A stretch of 64,000 nucleotides of DNA from positions 1 through 64,000 of the forward strand of contig JBBSBY010000006.1 of NCBI GenBank assembly GCA_038250835.1, written 5' to 3'. Position 1 is the stretch's first letter. Every line of letters starts with the position of its first letter. Position numbers and translations under genes: made by a program. The stretch comes from JBBSBY01 sp038250835 (GTDB lineage: Bacteria > Desulfobacterota > Desulfomonilia > Desulfomonilales > Desulfomonilaceae). A model generated the notes under the pieces. That model ran no database searches and was not told where the DNA came from. It saw only the letters and a list, made by a program, of their open reading frames with translations. Shown here one piece after another: positions 24,933 through 33,144 of the stretch.

Positions 24933-27065
24933 TCAGGTTTTATCCGGCGCGGCTTCAGCTAAGGTGAAAAAGAAAGTCGAGCTTTCATCCGGACTGGATT
25001 CCACCCATATTTGTCCGCCATGTTGCTCCACAATTTTCCGTGAGATGGCCAATCCTATACCCGTGCCGGGATATTCCGTTCTGGTGTGTAGTCGTTGGAA
25101 AATCAAGAATATACGATCCTGGAATTCAGGTGGTATACCAATTCCGTTGTCATGAATTGAAAATAGCCATTTAGATTTGTTCTTTGCCACAGAAATATGA
25201 ATTTTTGGTTTTTCAGCGCCCCTAAATTTGATGGCGTTTGAGAGAAGATTTTGAAACAATTGTCTAAGTTGACTAGCGTTTCCGGATACCTCGGGAAGAT
25301 TATCGCTTGTTATAACCGCTCCGCTTTTATCCACAGCGCTTGTCAAATCGATCAAAGCGGATTCCACAATTGCGTTACAATCCACATTGTGGAATTTTGA
25401 TCCGGAACCAATTCTCGAATATACAAGTAGGTCATTAATCAGCAAGGTTGCGCGAGCCGCAGCTTCCACGGCATAATTGATGAAAGTGGTCGCTTCCGGT
25501 TCAAGTTTAGATTTATATCGTCGTTCTAAAATTTGTACTGAATTCGTTACATTCCGAAGCGGCTCCTGTAAATCGTGGGAACAAACATACGCAAATTGTC
25601 TGAGGTCATCATTTGACGCCGTTAGCTCACTCAAGGTTTCTTTAAGTTTTTCTTCGGCCAGTTTGGCTTCAGTTATATCAATGGCGTTGCCCATGACTGA
25701 TGGACGATTGTTGAACTCCAGAGAAACCATGGAAACTCTGAGTATTCGGCTTACGCCATCTTTCAAACTGATGGTTGTTTCAATAGATTCGGGCCAATTG
25801 GCGCCAAGTTGAACCTCAGCCAGGGCGTTTTTCAGGATTTGCCGGTCTTCTTCCATAAAGTTGGCCCAAAACTGAGACCCAATAATTTCTTCCGGACTCA
25901 TGGAAAGCATTGAGGCATAGATTTTGTTTGCGAAAACATACTTGTCGTCCTGAAGAATAAAAACTCCTACCAGTGAATTTTGCACGAGTCTGCGGTAACG
26001 CTCCTCACATTCGTGGAGAGCTTTTTGAGCCGCCTCCCAGTCTTTGCGCATTCTTGTCGCATTAATGCCAAAGGCCATGTCATCGACTAGAGCGTTGAGC
26101 AATTCTGCTTCCTCGTCATCAAAGTTGTCTGCGCTATTCGCCCAAACAACCAGCCCTCCTATGACGGTGTTTTGAATAATTATAGGCTGGACAATAAATG
26201 ATGGACACGCCGCAACGAATGTTTGCTTCACACGAGTCCTGAGATGAGAGTAATCATCTTTGTCGGTAAGGTTACGCTGAGCTTCATTTAATATTGTAGA
26301 AACTGTTGAAACATACGTTTCCACACCGGAATCCTCTGCGCTTACGGAGCAGTTGTCAGTTCCAACTTTAGCCACGGGAATCAAATCTTGGCCGTCGTTC
26401 TTATACAGAAGAATCCAGGCCATCGGATATCCGCCGGTTTCTACGATTATTTTGCATATTTCGTGAAGAAGATCCTCTTCATTGGAAGTCCTTACCAACG
26501 CGTGGTTGCTTTCACTGAATGCCCTGAGCGATCGAGACGCCCTTCTTAAATTCGCTTCCGTCTTTTTTCTATCGGCAATCTCCAGTTCCAGCTCTATAGT
26601 CTTTTCTTCGAGCTTACGGATCATACGCTCGTTGTACAGAGTGAAAATCGTCTCTTCACGCTTTAAGTTCGATATCTTTGCTTGAAAAGCGGCGAGTCGA
26701 ATTTCTCCGTCAATCTTGTTGATCTCTTCAATGAATTTCTCGGGGTCAATGGGCTTTCGCAAGAACTTGGAGGCGCCAAGGGCGTATGCGAGGTTTTCAT
26801 CCTGTTCATCTTTGTGAGTGGCGGTAAAAAAAACAAAAGGGATACTCGAAAAGGCCGGGTTTTTCTTAACTGCTTTGCATAATCTGAATCCATCAATTTC
26901 CGGCATCAGTACATCGGAAATGATCAGATCCCCAGGTTCATGTGATAAAGCTGCCAGCGCTTCCGCGCCATTGGACGCCGTTACAACCTTATGGCCGATC
27001 CCCTTGAGAATCACTTCGTAAAGGTAAAGATCTTCTTTTGTGTCATCGACAATGAGTATTTTCAT
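24933..27065 (-). CDS. REC-GAF-PAS hybrid sensor histidine kinase
   Basis: 710 residues, soluble. Order: receiver domain (1-120; phosphoacceptor Asp in LIISDVLMPEIDGF, Lys in FLRKPID), coiled coil (about 130-175), GAF (about 190-335), PAS (about 350-465), HisKA with VCSHDLQEPLRNV (phytochrome-kinase-like H box) and HATPase with QNLLSNAIKF, HDNGIGI and GTGIGLAISRK. An N-terminal receiver on a kinase means it can be switched by phosphotransfer from another kinase. Last gene of the stressosome operon, 23 bp after the lone receiver gene, so it is a likely downstream node of that relay. Confidence 0.9.
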   Translation of the reverse strand: MKILIVDDTKEDLYLYEVILKGIGHKVVTASNGAEALAALSHEPGDLIISDVLMPEIDGFRLCKAVKKNPAFSSIPFVFFTATHKDEQDENLAYALGASKFLRKPIDPEKFIEEINKIDGEIRLAAFQAKISNLKREETIFTLYNERMIRKLEEKTIELELEIADRKKTEANLRRASRSLRAFSESNHALVRTSNEEDLLHEICKIIVETGGYPMAWILLYKNDGQDLIPVAKVGTDNCSVSAEDSGVETYVSTVSTILNEAQRNLTDKDDYSHLRTRVKQTFVAACPSFIVQPIIIQNTVIGGLVVWANSADNFDDEEAELLNALVDDMAFGINATRMRKDWEAAQKALHECEERYRRLVQNSLVGVFILQDDKYVFANKIYASMLSMSPEEIIGSQFWANFMEEDRQILKNALAEVQLGANWPESIETTISLKDGVSRILRVSMVSLEFNNRPSVMGNAIDITEAKLAEEKLKETLSELTASNDDLRQFAYVCSHDLQEPLRNVTNSVQILERRYKSKLEPEATTFINYAVEAAARATLLINDLLVYSRIGSGSKFHNVDCNAIVESALIDLTSAVDKSGAVITSDNLPEVSGNASQLRQLFQNLLSNAIKFRGAEKPKIHISVAKNKSKWLFSIHDNGIGIPPEFQDRIFLIFQRLHTRTEYPGTGIGLAISRKIVEQHGGQIWVESSPDESSTFFFTLAEAAPDKT

Positions 27066-27088
27066 TAGCTTCGTTCACGGGGTTACCA

Positions 27089-27442
27089 TCATAGATAAAT
27101 TTCTATTTCCGCTATAAAGGTATCCGGATTGACGGGTTTTTGAATATATCCGTCGCAACCGGCGGCAAGAGCGTCTTCACGGTCTCCAGGCATTGCATAT
27201 GACGTCAGAGCTATAATTGGAACTTTACTCGCCTTGGAACGGATAAGCTTGGTGGTTTCCAATCCATCCATGTCCGGCAACTGAACATCCATGATAATTA
27301 GATCTGGGAAGGAATCGAAAGCCATTGTTACGGCAGTTTTCCCATCCACGGCCGCCACAACTTCATACCCGCTTTTTTCCAGGAGGAATCGAGTTAAATA
27401 TAAATTTGCTTCGTTATCCTCTACGACTAGAATGCGTTTCAC
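27089..27442 (-). CDS. Single-domain response regulator (CheY-like)
   Basis: About 117 residues, a bare receiver domain. The GTG at 27442 is preferred (GAGG 6 nt upstream; protein begins MKRILVVEDNEAN) over a TTG at 27454. The acidic pair ED, the phosphoacceptor Asp in LIIMDVQLPDMDG, a Thr/Ser switch in IIALTSYA and the Lys in YIQKPVNP are all intact. It overlaps the 3' end of the preceding kinase gene by 29 nt. With no output domain it probably shuttles phosphate between the kinase encoded before it and the hybrid kinase encoded after it. Confidence 0.92.
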   Translation of the reverse strand: MKRILVVEDNEANLYLTRFLLEKSGYEVVAAVDGKTAVTMAFDSFPDLIIMDVQLPDMDGLETTKLIRSKASKVPIIALTSYAMPGDREDALAAGCDGYIQKPVNPDTFIAEIEIYL

Positions 27443-28748
27443 TATTGTCCTCAAATTTCATGGGAAGAACAAATGAAAATATGCTCCCTTTATTCAATTC
27501 ACTTTCAGCCCAAATTTCGCCGCCCATTCGGTTGACCAGTTTTCTGCATAAGTAGAGGCCGAGTCCGGTACCCTGCTTACCCCTCATACCATTTGGGTTG
27601 ATTTGTTGAAAGGGAGCAAACAGTTTTGGCAAATCATCGCTTCCTATACCGCTGCCGCAATCCTTGACGTCGATTCTAATCTGAGCGGCATCAGGAAAAG
27701 ATTGATTGATAATAAGTGTTCCTGAGTCGCTGAACTTTACAGCGTTGTCTACCAAGTTCAATAAGATCTGTTTTAGCCGCCTAGCGTCTGAATTAATGGT
27801 TAAGTCGGCGGGAATACTAATTTTCAAATCAATGTTTTTATCGCTGAGCGCGGGTCTAACCGTCTCGAGAACCTCTTCAGCAACGGCGGACACATTGACC
27901 GTCGAAATATTCAGCTCAACCTTTCCCGCTTCTATTTTCGATATATCGAGCACGTCGTTAATTAGGCTCAGTAGGTGCCGTCCGCTGTTTTGCACCATGG
28001 TGAGCTGTTTACGCTGCTCATCGTTAATATCCCCGGCCATACCTTTTAGGATTATTCCCGTAAATCCTAAAATTGAATTGAGAGGGGTCCTAAGCTCATG
28101 GCTCATACTTGCTAGAAATACGGATTTAAGCTGATCCGCTTCTTGAAGCCTTTCGTTGGCGATTTGCAGTTCCCGTGTTAGTTGTTCCAGTTCAGTATTT
28201 TGTTCAGTCAGTTTCTCTTGCTGGTTTTGCAATTCTTGCAGTACGGCGCCCAGCTCCTTGTTCTGCTGGTTCAATTCATCAATGGGATCTCTTGGGATTA
28301 TGGTCCGTATTTTTTGTTCGATGGATTCTAATTCAGACTCTGAAACATGACGCGAGCTTGGTAAAATCTTTCCGATCACCACCGATTCATTCGCTAAACC
28401 GGTTTCGAACTTGAAGGCATCCATTAGGCGCTTGGCGGCCAGACATCCTGAAGCCATCCCCTCAACGGAAAATTGTTTCCGACCCAATAAACTCTCAGGC
28501 AAAGTCCCTTGAACTATAATTTCAATATCGAATACGCTCGGCGCCGACTGACCGGACACAAAAAATTCAATCTGCTTCACCGTAGCGGCCTGGGCGACGT
28601 CTCTCATCACCTCCGAGACGGCGGTGGTTATCCGTGTCAGCTCATGATGGTGAAAACCTAGGAGAGAAGCTATGTCACGAGCCCACTGCCGAACTTGAAC
28701 AAAGTCCGTGCTTTTTCTAGGCTTCACAACTAAAAGGGTTTTTTTCAT
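27414..28748 (-). CDS. Histidine kinase with N-terminal RsbT-like domain
   Basis: About 444 residues from the ATG at 28748. Residues 1-140 follow the layout of RsbT (VRQWARDIASLLGF, then SEVMRDVAQ where RsbT has the N-box SELARN, then AAKRLMDAFKFETG), but the key Asn is Asp and the glycine-rich lid is lost, so ATP binding there is doubtful. A Gln/Glu-rich coiled coil (about 160-215) leads to HisKA (SMSHELRTPLNSILGF) and an intact HATPase (LNLVDNAVKF, DCGSGIG, GTGLGLYLCRK). The position after the RsbT-PP2C gene suggests that the degenerate domain docks on the stressosome and controls the kinase. Confidence 0.85.
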   Translation of the reverse strand: MKKTLLVVKPRKSTDFVQVRQWARDIASLLGFHHHELTRITTAVSEVMRDVAQAATVKQIEFFVSGQSAPSVFDIEIIVQGTLPESLLGRKQFSVEGMASGCLAAKRLMDAFKFETGLANESVVIGKILPSSRHVSESELESIEQKIRTIIPRDPIDELNQQNKELGAVLQELQNQQEKLTEQNTELEQLTRELQIANERLQEADQLKSVFLASMSHELRTPLNSILGFTGIILKGMAGDINDEQRKQLTMVQNSGRHLLSLINDVLDISKIEAGKVELNISTVNVSAVAEEVLETVRPALSDKNIDLKISIPADLTINSDARRLKQILLNLVDNAVKFSDSGTLIINQSFPDAAQIRIDVKDCGSGIGSDDLPKLFAPFQQINPNGMRGKQGTGLGLYLCRKLVNRMGGEIWAESELNKGSIFSFVLPMKFEDNSETHSSRRG

Positions 28749-28800
28749 CGATTCCAAATTTATCGAATCTCTTGGTGTGAGCGTATCAAGGAACTACAAC

Positions 28801-29805
28801 TCATTGTTTGACGACGACTACGGCGCAATCGTCATTCCCGCGGTTTGCGTCTCTGTAGAGAACAGCCGCTATTAGACTTGTCTGTTTAGACCTGAGGCCG
28901 GGATAATCATCCATTTTCCACTTATTAGTCAAACCATCCGTATGGAGCACGAGTATGGATTCTTGGGACCACGGATAAACATACTCACGGGAACGCGCAA
29001 ACTGTCTTCCCAAGATGCCGCCATGGGATACCATACTTTTCAACTTTTCAGGAGTGAAAATAACGCCTGAGATATTGCCGATCCCTGAATATCGTACTTG
29101 CTGTTGTTCGATGTCGATCTCTGCGACGGCGCCGACGGCGCCACGTGTATCCACAACGGAGTTATGAATATGCTTTATCTGATCAACGGGAGCTAAGTCC
29201 GTTTTTTCTAAAAAAGCCTGTGTAGCCTTTTGTGACGCTTCGGCGGCCAGGACTCCGTGCCCAAGCCCATCGGCTACTACGATCCTAATCTTGGAATGAT
29301 TGACGCTGGAAGCCCAATCGTCACCACATGCCGTTTCTCCCCGTTTTGGGATCACAACGGCCCCTATTTCCATGATGGGGGGCGGTTTAATTTCAGCCTT
29401 CGCGGGTCTCATCCGCGCCAGTAGCGCCGTTCCTTTTGTGCCGTCCGTATGAATATCAAATTTGGACGAAAGACGCCGAATGGCTCCAAGACCAGTCCCG
29501 AAAGTGCCCGTGGTGGAATATCCATCACCAAGGGATCCTGCGAGATCATTAATGCCAGGGCCTTTGTCGATTGCAATTATTTCTATTTCCGGGACACCGA
29601 CTGCATTCCGCCATTGAATGATCAATTCAGCTTGCTTGGCGTGCTTAATTAAATTTGTAGCGGCTTCAGTTGCGACAATGGCGACATTACTGATGTCGCT
29701 CGTGGGAAAACCGAGGCGCTCCGCCAGGTCAACGGCCTTGCGTCTAACTTCCGCTACCCCGCTTCTATCGGTAAGTTCCGCATTAAAGTAATGCTTTATT
29801 TCCAT
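28801..29805 (-). CDS. RsbT-like kinase domain fused to PP2C (RsbX-like) phosphatase
   Basis: 334 residues. The N-terminal half is a GHKL Ser/Thr kinase domain of the anti-sigma/RsbT type: ATEAATNLIKHA (N box), IDKGPGIND, TFGTGLGAIRRLSSKFDI. The C-terminal half (about 150-334) is a PP2C/SpoIIE-type phosphatase with metal-ligand segments GDDWA, ADGLGHG, HTDGLT and GNDDCA, like RsbX, which resets stressosomes by dephosphorylating RsbR and RsbS. Both active sites look complete, so one chain may carry opposing activities. Its start overlaps the rsbT stop by 10 nt. Confidence 0.88.
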   Translation of the reverse strand: MEIKHYFNAELTDRSGVAEVRRKAVDLAERLGFPTSDISNVAIVATEAATNLIKHAKQAELIIQWRNAVGVPEIEIIAIDKGPGINDLAGSLGDGYSTTGTFGTGLGAIRRLSSKFDIHTDGTKGTALLARMRPAKAEIKPPPIMEIGAVVIPKRGETACGDDWASSVNHSKIRIVVADGLGHGVLAAEASQKATQAFLEKTDLAPVDQIKHIHNSVVDTRGAVGAVAEIDIEQQQVRYSGIGNISGVIFTPEKLKSMVSHGGILGRQFARSREYVYPWSQESILVLHTDGLTNKWKMDDYPGLRSKQTSLIAAVLYRDANRGNDDCAVVVVKQ

Positions 29806-30194
29806 TTTATTACAGTTACTCGCGTTCCTGCCCCAACCACCGAAGATATCTCGAAATCATCGACTAATCTTTTAGAGCCACCTAGTCCGAGCCCCAAACC
29901 GGAGCCGGTGGTGAAGCCGTCCTGTAACGCTTGATCCATATCGGCTATTCCGGGGCCTTGATCCTCAAAAGTGAGTTTTACGCCAGTTCGAATATCTTTT
30001 CTAATCGTTTGGATGCGGCCGCTGCCCCCTCCACCATATGTTAAGCAATTTCTAGCTAATTCGCTTGCGGCGGTTACTAATTTAGTCTGATCCACTAAGC
30101 TGAGCCCAATTTCCACTGCGGCGACTCTAGTCAAGTGGCGAATTTTTATCAAATCTTCTTGTGTGCTTATTTGCACCAGCTCATTCTTCTCCAT
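29796..30194 (-). CDS. rsbT: RsbT, stressosome serine/threonine kinase
   Basis: 132 residues, family length. GHKL landmarks are complete: TAASELARNCLTYG (N box, Asn49), FEDQGPGI, and GSGLGLGLGGSKRLVDDFEI, ending GTRVTVIKWK as in Bacillus RsbT. RsbT phosphorylates RsbS and RsbR and on release switches on an output partner. It overlaps rsbS by 14 nt and the following fusion gene by 10 nt, so all three are translationally coupled. In Bacillus the output partner is RsbU; no rsbU is here. Confidence 0.93.
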   Translation of the reverse strand: MEKNELVQISTQEDLIKIRHLTRVAAVEIGLSLVDQTKLVTAASELARNCLTYGGGGSGRIQTIRKDIRTGVKLTFEDQGPGIADMDQALQDGFTTGSGLGLGLGGSKRLVDDFEISSVVGAGTRVTVIKWK

Positions 30195-30570
30195 CCTGAG
30201 TTACTCCGGAAAATCCCTCTAAAGAGGAACGGAGTAGTTCCATGCCTCTCTCCACGTTGAGAGCCGTGCGCACGCCTTTAAGACTTAATCCAAGTTCGAC
30301 TAAGGTAATGGCGACCGCGGGTTGCATCCCAACGACTACAGTTACGGCATCCAATATGCCGGAAATTGAAGCGATTTTGCCGAGCATTCGGCCTATGAAT
30401 GAATCAACCATTTGCAAGGACGAAATATCAATGAGCACGGCCTTGGCTCGGTCCCGTATAATGCGCTCAGACAAATCCTCCTGGAGCGTTTCTGCGAGTC
30501 TGTCGTGCATATCGACTTGAATAGTAACAAGCAAGAAATCTCCCATCTTGAGTATGGGAATCCGTTCCAT
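30181..30570 (-). CDS. rsbS: RsbS, stressosome STAS-domain antagonist
   Basis: 129 residues, one STAS domain. The phosphorylation site region MVDSFIGRMLG (Ser57, equivalent to Bacillus RsbS Ser59) and GMQPAVAITLVELGL are nearly the same as in Bacillus RsbS. It forms the stressosome core with RsbR and holds RsbT until phosphorylated. Position between rsbR and rsbT is the canonical order. Confidence 0.93.
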   Translation of the reverse strand: MERIPILKMGDFLLVTIQVDMHDRLAETLQEDLSERIIRDRAKAVLIDISSLQMVDSFIGRMLGKIASISGILDAVTVVVGMQPAVAITLVELGLSLKGVRTALNVERGMELLRSSLEGFSGVTQDGEE

Positions 30571-30582
30571 GTCGGCTCCTTG

Positions 30583-31443
30583 TTATTGTTTTACCTGCAT
30601 GACCGTCAATCCCATTCGTCGCATAGCCAGAGCAAAAGCATCCGCCAAACTCGATTTGGTCACAATGTCTCCCAACTGGACTCCCAGGTGCACCATTGTT
30701 TGCGCAATCTCAGAGCTAATGCCGCTGATGTAGCACTCTGCGCCCATCAGCCTTGCCGCTGAAACGGTTTTTAGCAAATGTTGCGCAACAAGGGTATCCA
30801 CAGTGGAAACACCGGTTATGTCTATGATGGCAATTTGTGAATTCGTATCACTGATTTTCTGTAAGAGATTTTCCATAACCATTTGAGTGCGTTCGCTGTC
30901 CAGAGTTCCGATCAACGGTAGGCTTATTATTCCGGGCCACAGTTGCACAACAGGCGTCGACAATTCCAATAGTTCGCGCTGTTGCCGGGCTATTATGGAT
31001 TCGCGGGTCTTTTGGTACTGCTCCACAGTGTATAACCCCAATTGATCAACAAGAACCGTAGCTTTCCACATAGCTTCGGTGATTTGCTCCGCAGACATCT
31101 CTTTGTCCGAAGATATTATCTGCAACAAAGGCTGTTTAAATGAAAAAATGAATGTGGCGGTTTCTGATGCCGAAAAGCCGAGTTCGGCACGCGATTTGGA
31201 AAACCCGGTGAGTAGCTCACGCACGTTTTGCCATGATGACGTGTTTATGTTGTCGATAGAGCCTTCCTGGACGGCGTCTTTAAATTCTTCCACGAATTCC
31301 CCGGATTGTCGCCTAAGTTCCGCTTCGGACAATAAGCCCGCTCTCATTGTGGAGCTGGTTAATTGAAATTTCGCCCAGCCCTCAATTACTTGAAATTTGT
31401 GTTTGTTAAAGATTTTCGCAAGGAACATATCTTCCTCCGGCAT
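30583..31443 (-). CDS. rsbR: RsbR-type stressosome sensor with RsbRD-like N-terminal domain
   Basis: 286 residues. A helical N-terminal domain (1-150) resembling the RsbRD type rather than the non-haem globin of RsbRA, then a STAS domain (about 165-275). Both phosphorylatable threonines known from Bacillus RsbR are kept: VDTLVAQHL (Thr217) and SSEIAQTMVHLG (Thr249). The N-terminal domain should project from the stressosome as the sensory turret; its stimulus is unknown. First gene of the operon, with a 375-bp divergent promoter region upstream. Confidence 0.9.
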   Translation of the reverse strand: MPEEDMFLAKIFNKHKFQVIEGWAKFQLTSSTMRAGLLSEAELRRQSGEFVEEFKDAVQEGSIDNINTSSWQNVRELLTGFSKSRAELGFSASETATFIFSFKQPLLQIISSDKEMSAEQITEAMWKATVLVDQLGLYTVEQYQKTRESIIARQQRELLELSTPVVQLWPGIISLPLIGTLDSERTQMVMENLLQKISDTNSQIAIIDITGVSTVDTLVAQHLLKTVSAARLMGAECYISGISSEIAQTMVHLGVQLGDIVTKSSLADAFALAMRRMGLTVMQVKQ

Positions 31444-31818
31444 AACATACCTCCGTCTTCATACTTTTAATTGGCTAGATCCATCTGTAATTGTTGTATA
31501 AGATTTCTCGAAAGTCTTGTCAGATATAGCCTCTGACCCGGGGAACGGAAATATGTAAACACGAGCGGTCAGAGACGCTCAACATTTTATCGAATTGGAA
31601 TCACGCCGGAAAAATTATGAATTCATGTCTCATAAACAAATTAATGGAGCGCGATATAGAAATACATTACCATTCGTAATGAATGCCAGTCAAACGAAAT
31701 ACTAAGTGGAGAGGCTGAACATTTTGTTAGTTTGCAACTTCATGGTCGGACAAGAAATTAGGTCGATGAATTCTTCAACTCAAGGCTGTATACAGTATAC
31801 AAAAACCAAGGAGCAATT
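31444..31818. promoter_or_regulatory. 375-bp divergent regulatory region (rsbR operon / arsS operon)
   Basis: No gene. It must hold promoters in both directions. Nearer rsbR are two small dyads, GTCAGA-N7-TCTGAC (31519-31537) and GAGCG-N8-CGCTC (31563-31580); a GTCAGAGA lies inside the second loop. Nearer the peroxidase gene is the palindrome listed separately. No promoter hexamers could be fixed with confidence. Confidence 0.4.
31787..31801. promoter_or_regulatory. 15-bp perfect palindrome, candidate operator
   Basis: TGTATAC-A-GTATACA, perfect around a central A, ending 17 nt before the start codon and just upstream of the AAGGAG of the peroxidase gene. Its size and position fit a dimeric repressor site (ArsR, TetR or GntR type), but the regulator is not encoded beside it. 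Confidence 0.45.
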
Positions 31819-32154
31819 ATGAGCGACAACTATTATGATTCAAATGATTTGCCGAAGTTTCAAGACATAGGCAAGGAAGCCCCTATACTGGCTGAAAAGT
31901 TTTTTGACTACTATGCCGCAGTCTTTGAGGAGGGCGATTTGACCGCCCGTGAAAAGGCGTTAATCGCTTTGGCGGTGGCTCACGCAGTGCAATGCCCGTA
32001 CTGTATAGACGCCTATACCAAGTCGTGCTTAGAACAAGGTTCAAATCTATCTGAAATGACGGAAGCCGTCCACGTCGCATGCGCAATCCGCGGGGGCGCA
32101 TCCCTTGTGCATGGAATTCAGATGCGTAATATTGTTTCAAAGATCTCTCTGTGA
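31819..32154 (+). CDS. AhpD-like peroxidase associated with ArsS
   Basis: 111 residues, one carboxymuconolactone-decarboxylase/AhpD domain. The redox motif CPYCIDAYTK and a following His-containing helix (VHVACAIRGG) are typical, giving a thiol-dependent peroxidase or disulfide carrier. Ribosome site AAGGAG 5 nt before ATG. A small AhpD-like protein directly upstream of arsS is a known pairing in bacteria, and the 7-nt gap to the arsS ATG supports one transcript. Its role in organoarsenical synthesis is inferred from that pairing. Confidence 0.85.
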   Translation: MSDNYYDSNDLPKFQDIGKEAPILAEKFFDYYAAVFEEGDLTAREKALIALAVAHAVQCPYCIDAYTKSCLEQGSNLSEMTEAVHVACAIRGGASLVHGIQMRNIVSKISL

Positions 32155-32161
32155 GTTAGAC

Positions 32162-33127
32162 ATGACCCGGATCAAAATTCCGCCGTTCGGCTCCACATTG
32201 GCCAGGCACGGCCTTGAACTGAAAAGAACCGAATGTAAGCATTTACAGGTGAATGTTGGATTGTCGTGTAATCAATCTTGCGCCCATTGTCACCACGAAG
32301 CGGGTCCGGACCGGCAAGAGTTGATGAGCCGCGAGACTATGGAAACGATTCTTGATTTCGCCGCAGCCAACTCCTTTGACATCATTGATATTACGGGCGG
32401 CGCCCCGGAGTTGAATCCGAACATTCGGTTCCTTGTGGAGAATGCCGCAACAATAAGTCCCAGGGTGATTTTCAGGTCGAATCTTACGGTAGATTTAAAC
32501 GGCCAGGCTGACGGATTGTTCAAGCTATGCGCAGAACATAAAATTGTGGTGGTGGGTTCATTTCCATCCACCAATCAGACCCAATTTGACGGCCTTCGGG
32601 GCGTCGGATATTTCCAAAAAGCTTTAGAAAGATTGCGGAAGTTGAATGCGCTTGGTTATGGAGTATCGCCTCGGCTGGAACTGGATCTTGTTTTGAATCC
32701 GGCAGGCGCTTTTTTCCCACCGAGTCCGGCAGGCGCTGAGAAGCGTTTTAAACGGGAGCTGAACCAAAAATGGGGAATACAATTCAATACACTGTTCACG
32801 TTTGCTAATACGCCCATGGGTCGATTCCGCAAATGGCTACAAGAAACAAACAACTATGATCATTATATGAATAAACTTGTAAAAGGGTTCAATCCTTGTG
32901 TGGTTGAAGGCGTCATGTGTAGGAGCTTATTGTCGGTTGGATGGGACGGCGCCTTTTACGATTGTGACTTTAATCTCGCTTTGAAGATTCCATGCGCGGG
33001 ACTACCGAGAACGGTATTTGACTCAAAGCGTCCACCTGAAGAAGGGTCGCCGATCGCAATGGGGAATCATTGTTACGCGTGCGTCGCAGGGTCCGGATTT
33101 ACCTGAGTCGGCGCTATTAACGCTTGA
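32162..33127 (+). CDS. arsS: Arsenosugar-pathway radical SAM protein ArsS, probable selenoprotein (UGA at 33104)
   Basis: Begins MTRIKIPPF. The radical SAM cluster is CNQSCAHC (C36, C40, C43) and is followed by ITGGAPELNP. The C-terminal half has the Cys-rich domain of this family (YDCDFN, CYACVAGSG). The frame meets TGA after Thr314, but the next codons read V-G-A-I-N-A and then TGA at 33125. Family members end in a tail like GSGSSCGGAI, so the first UGA falls where they have Cys. With the hairpin downstream and selB in the window, Sec315 is likely, giving 321 residues. If not decoded, the protein ends at 33103. ArsS makes 5'-deoxy-5'-dimethylarsinoyl-adenosine from SAM and dimethylarsenite. 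Confidence 0.78.
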
Positions 33128-33136
33128 GTTCAAGCG
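33121..33136 (+). promoter_or_regulatory. SECIS-like hairpin behind the arsS UGA
   Basis: CGCTTG and CAAGCG form a 6-bp stem closing an AGTT loop; an A-T pair could extend it. The stem begins 15 nt after the in-frame UGA and the loop lies about 20 nt from it, within the known spacing for bacterial SECIS elements, with a G among the first two loop bases. The final stop codon lies inside the hairpin, and the queC ribosome site follows at once. Confidence 0.6.
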
Positions 33137-33144
33137 GAGTTTAC

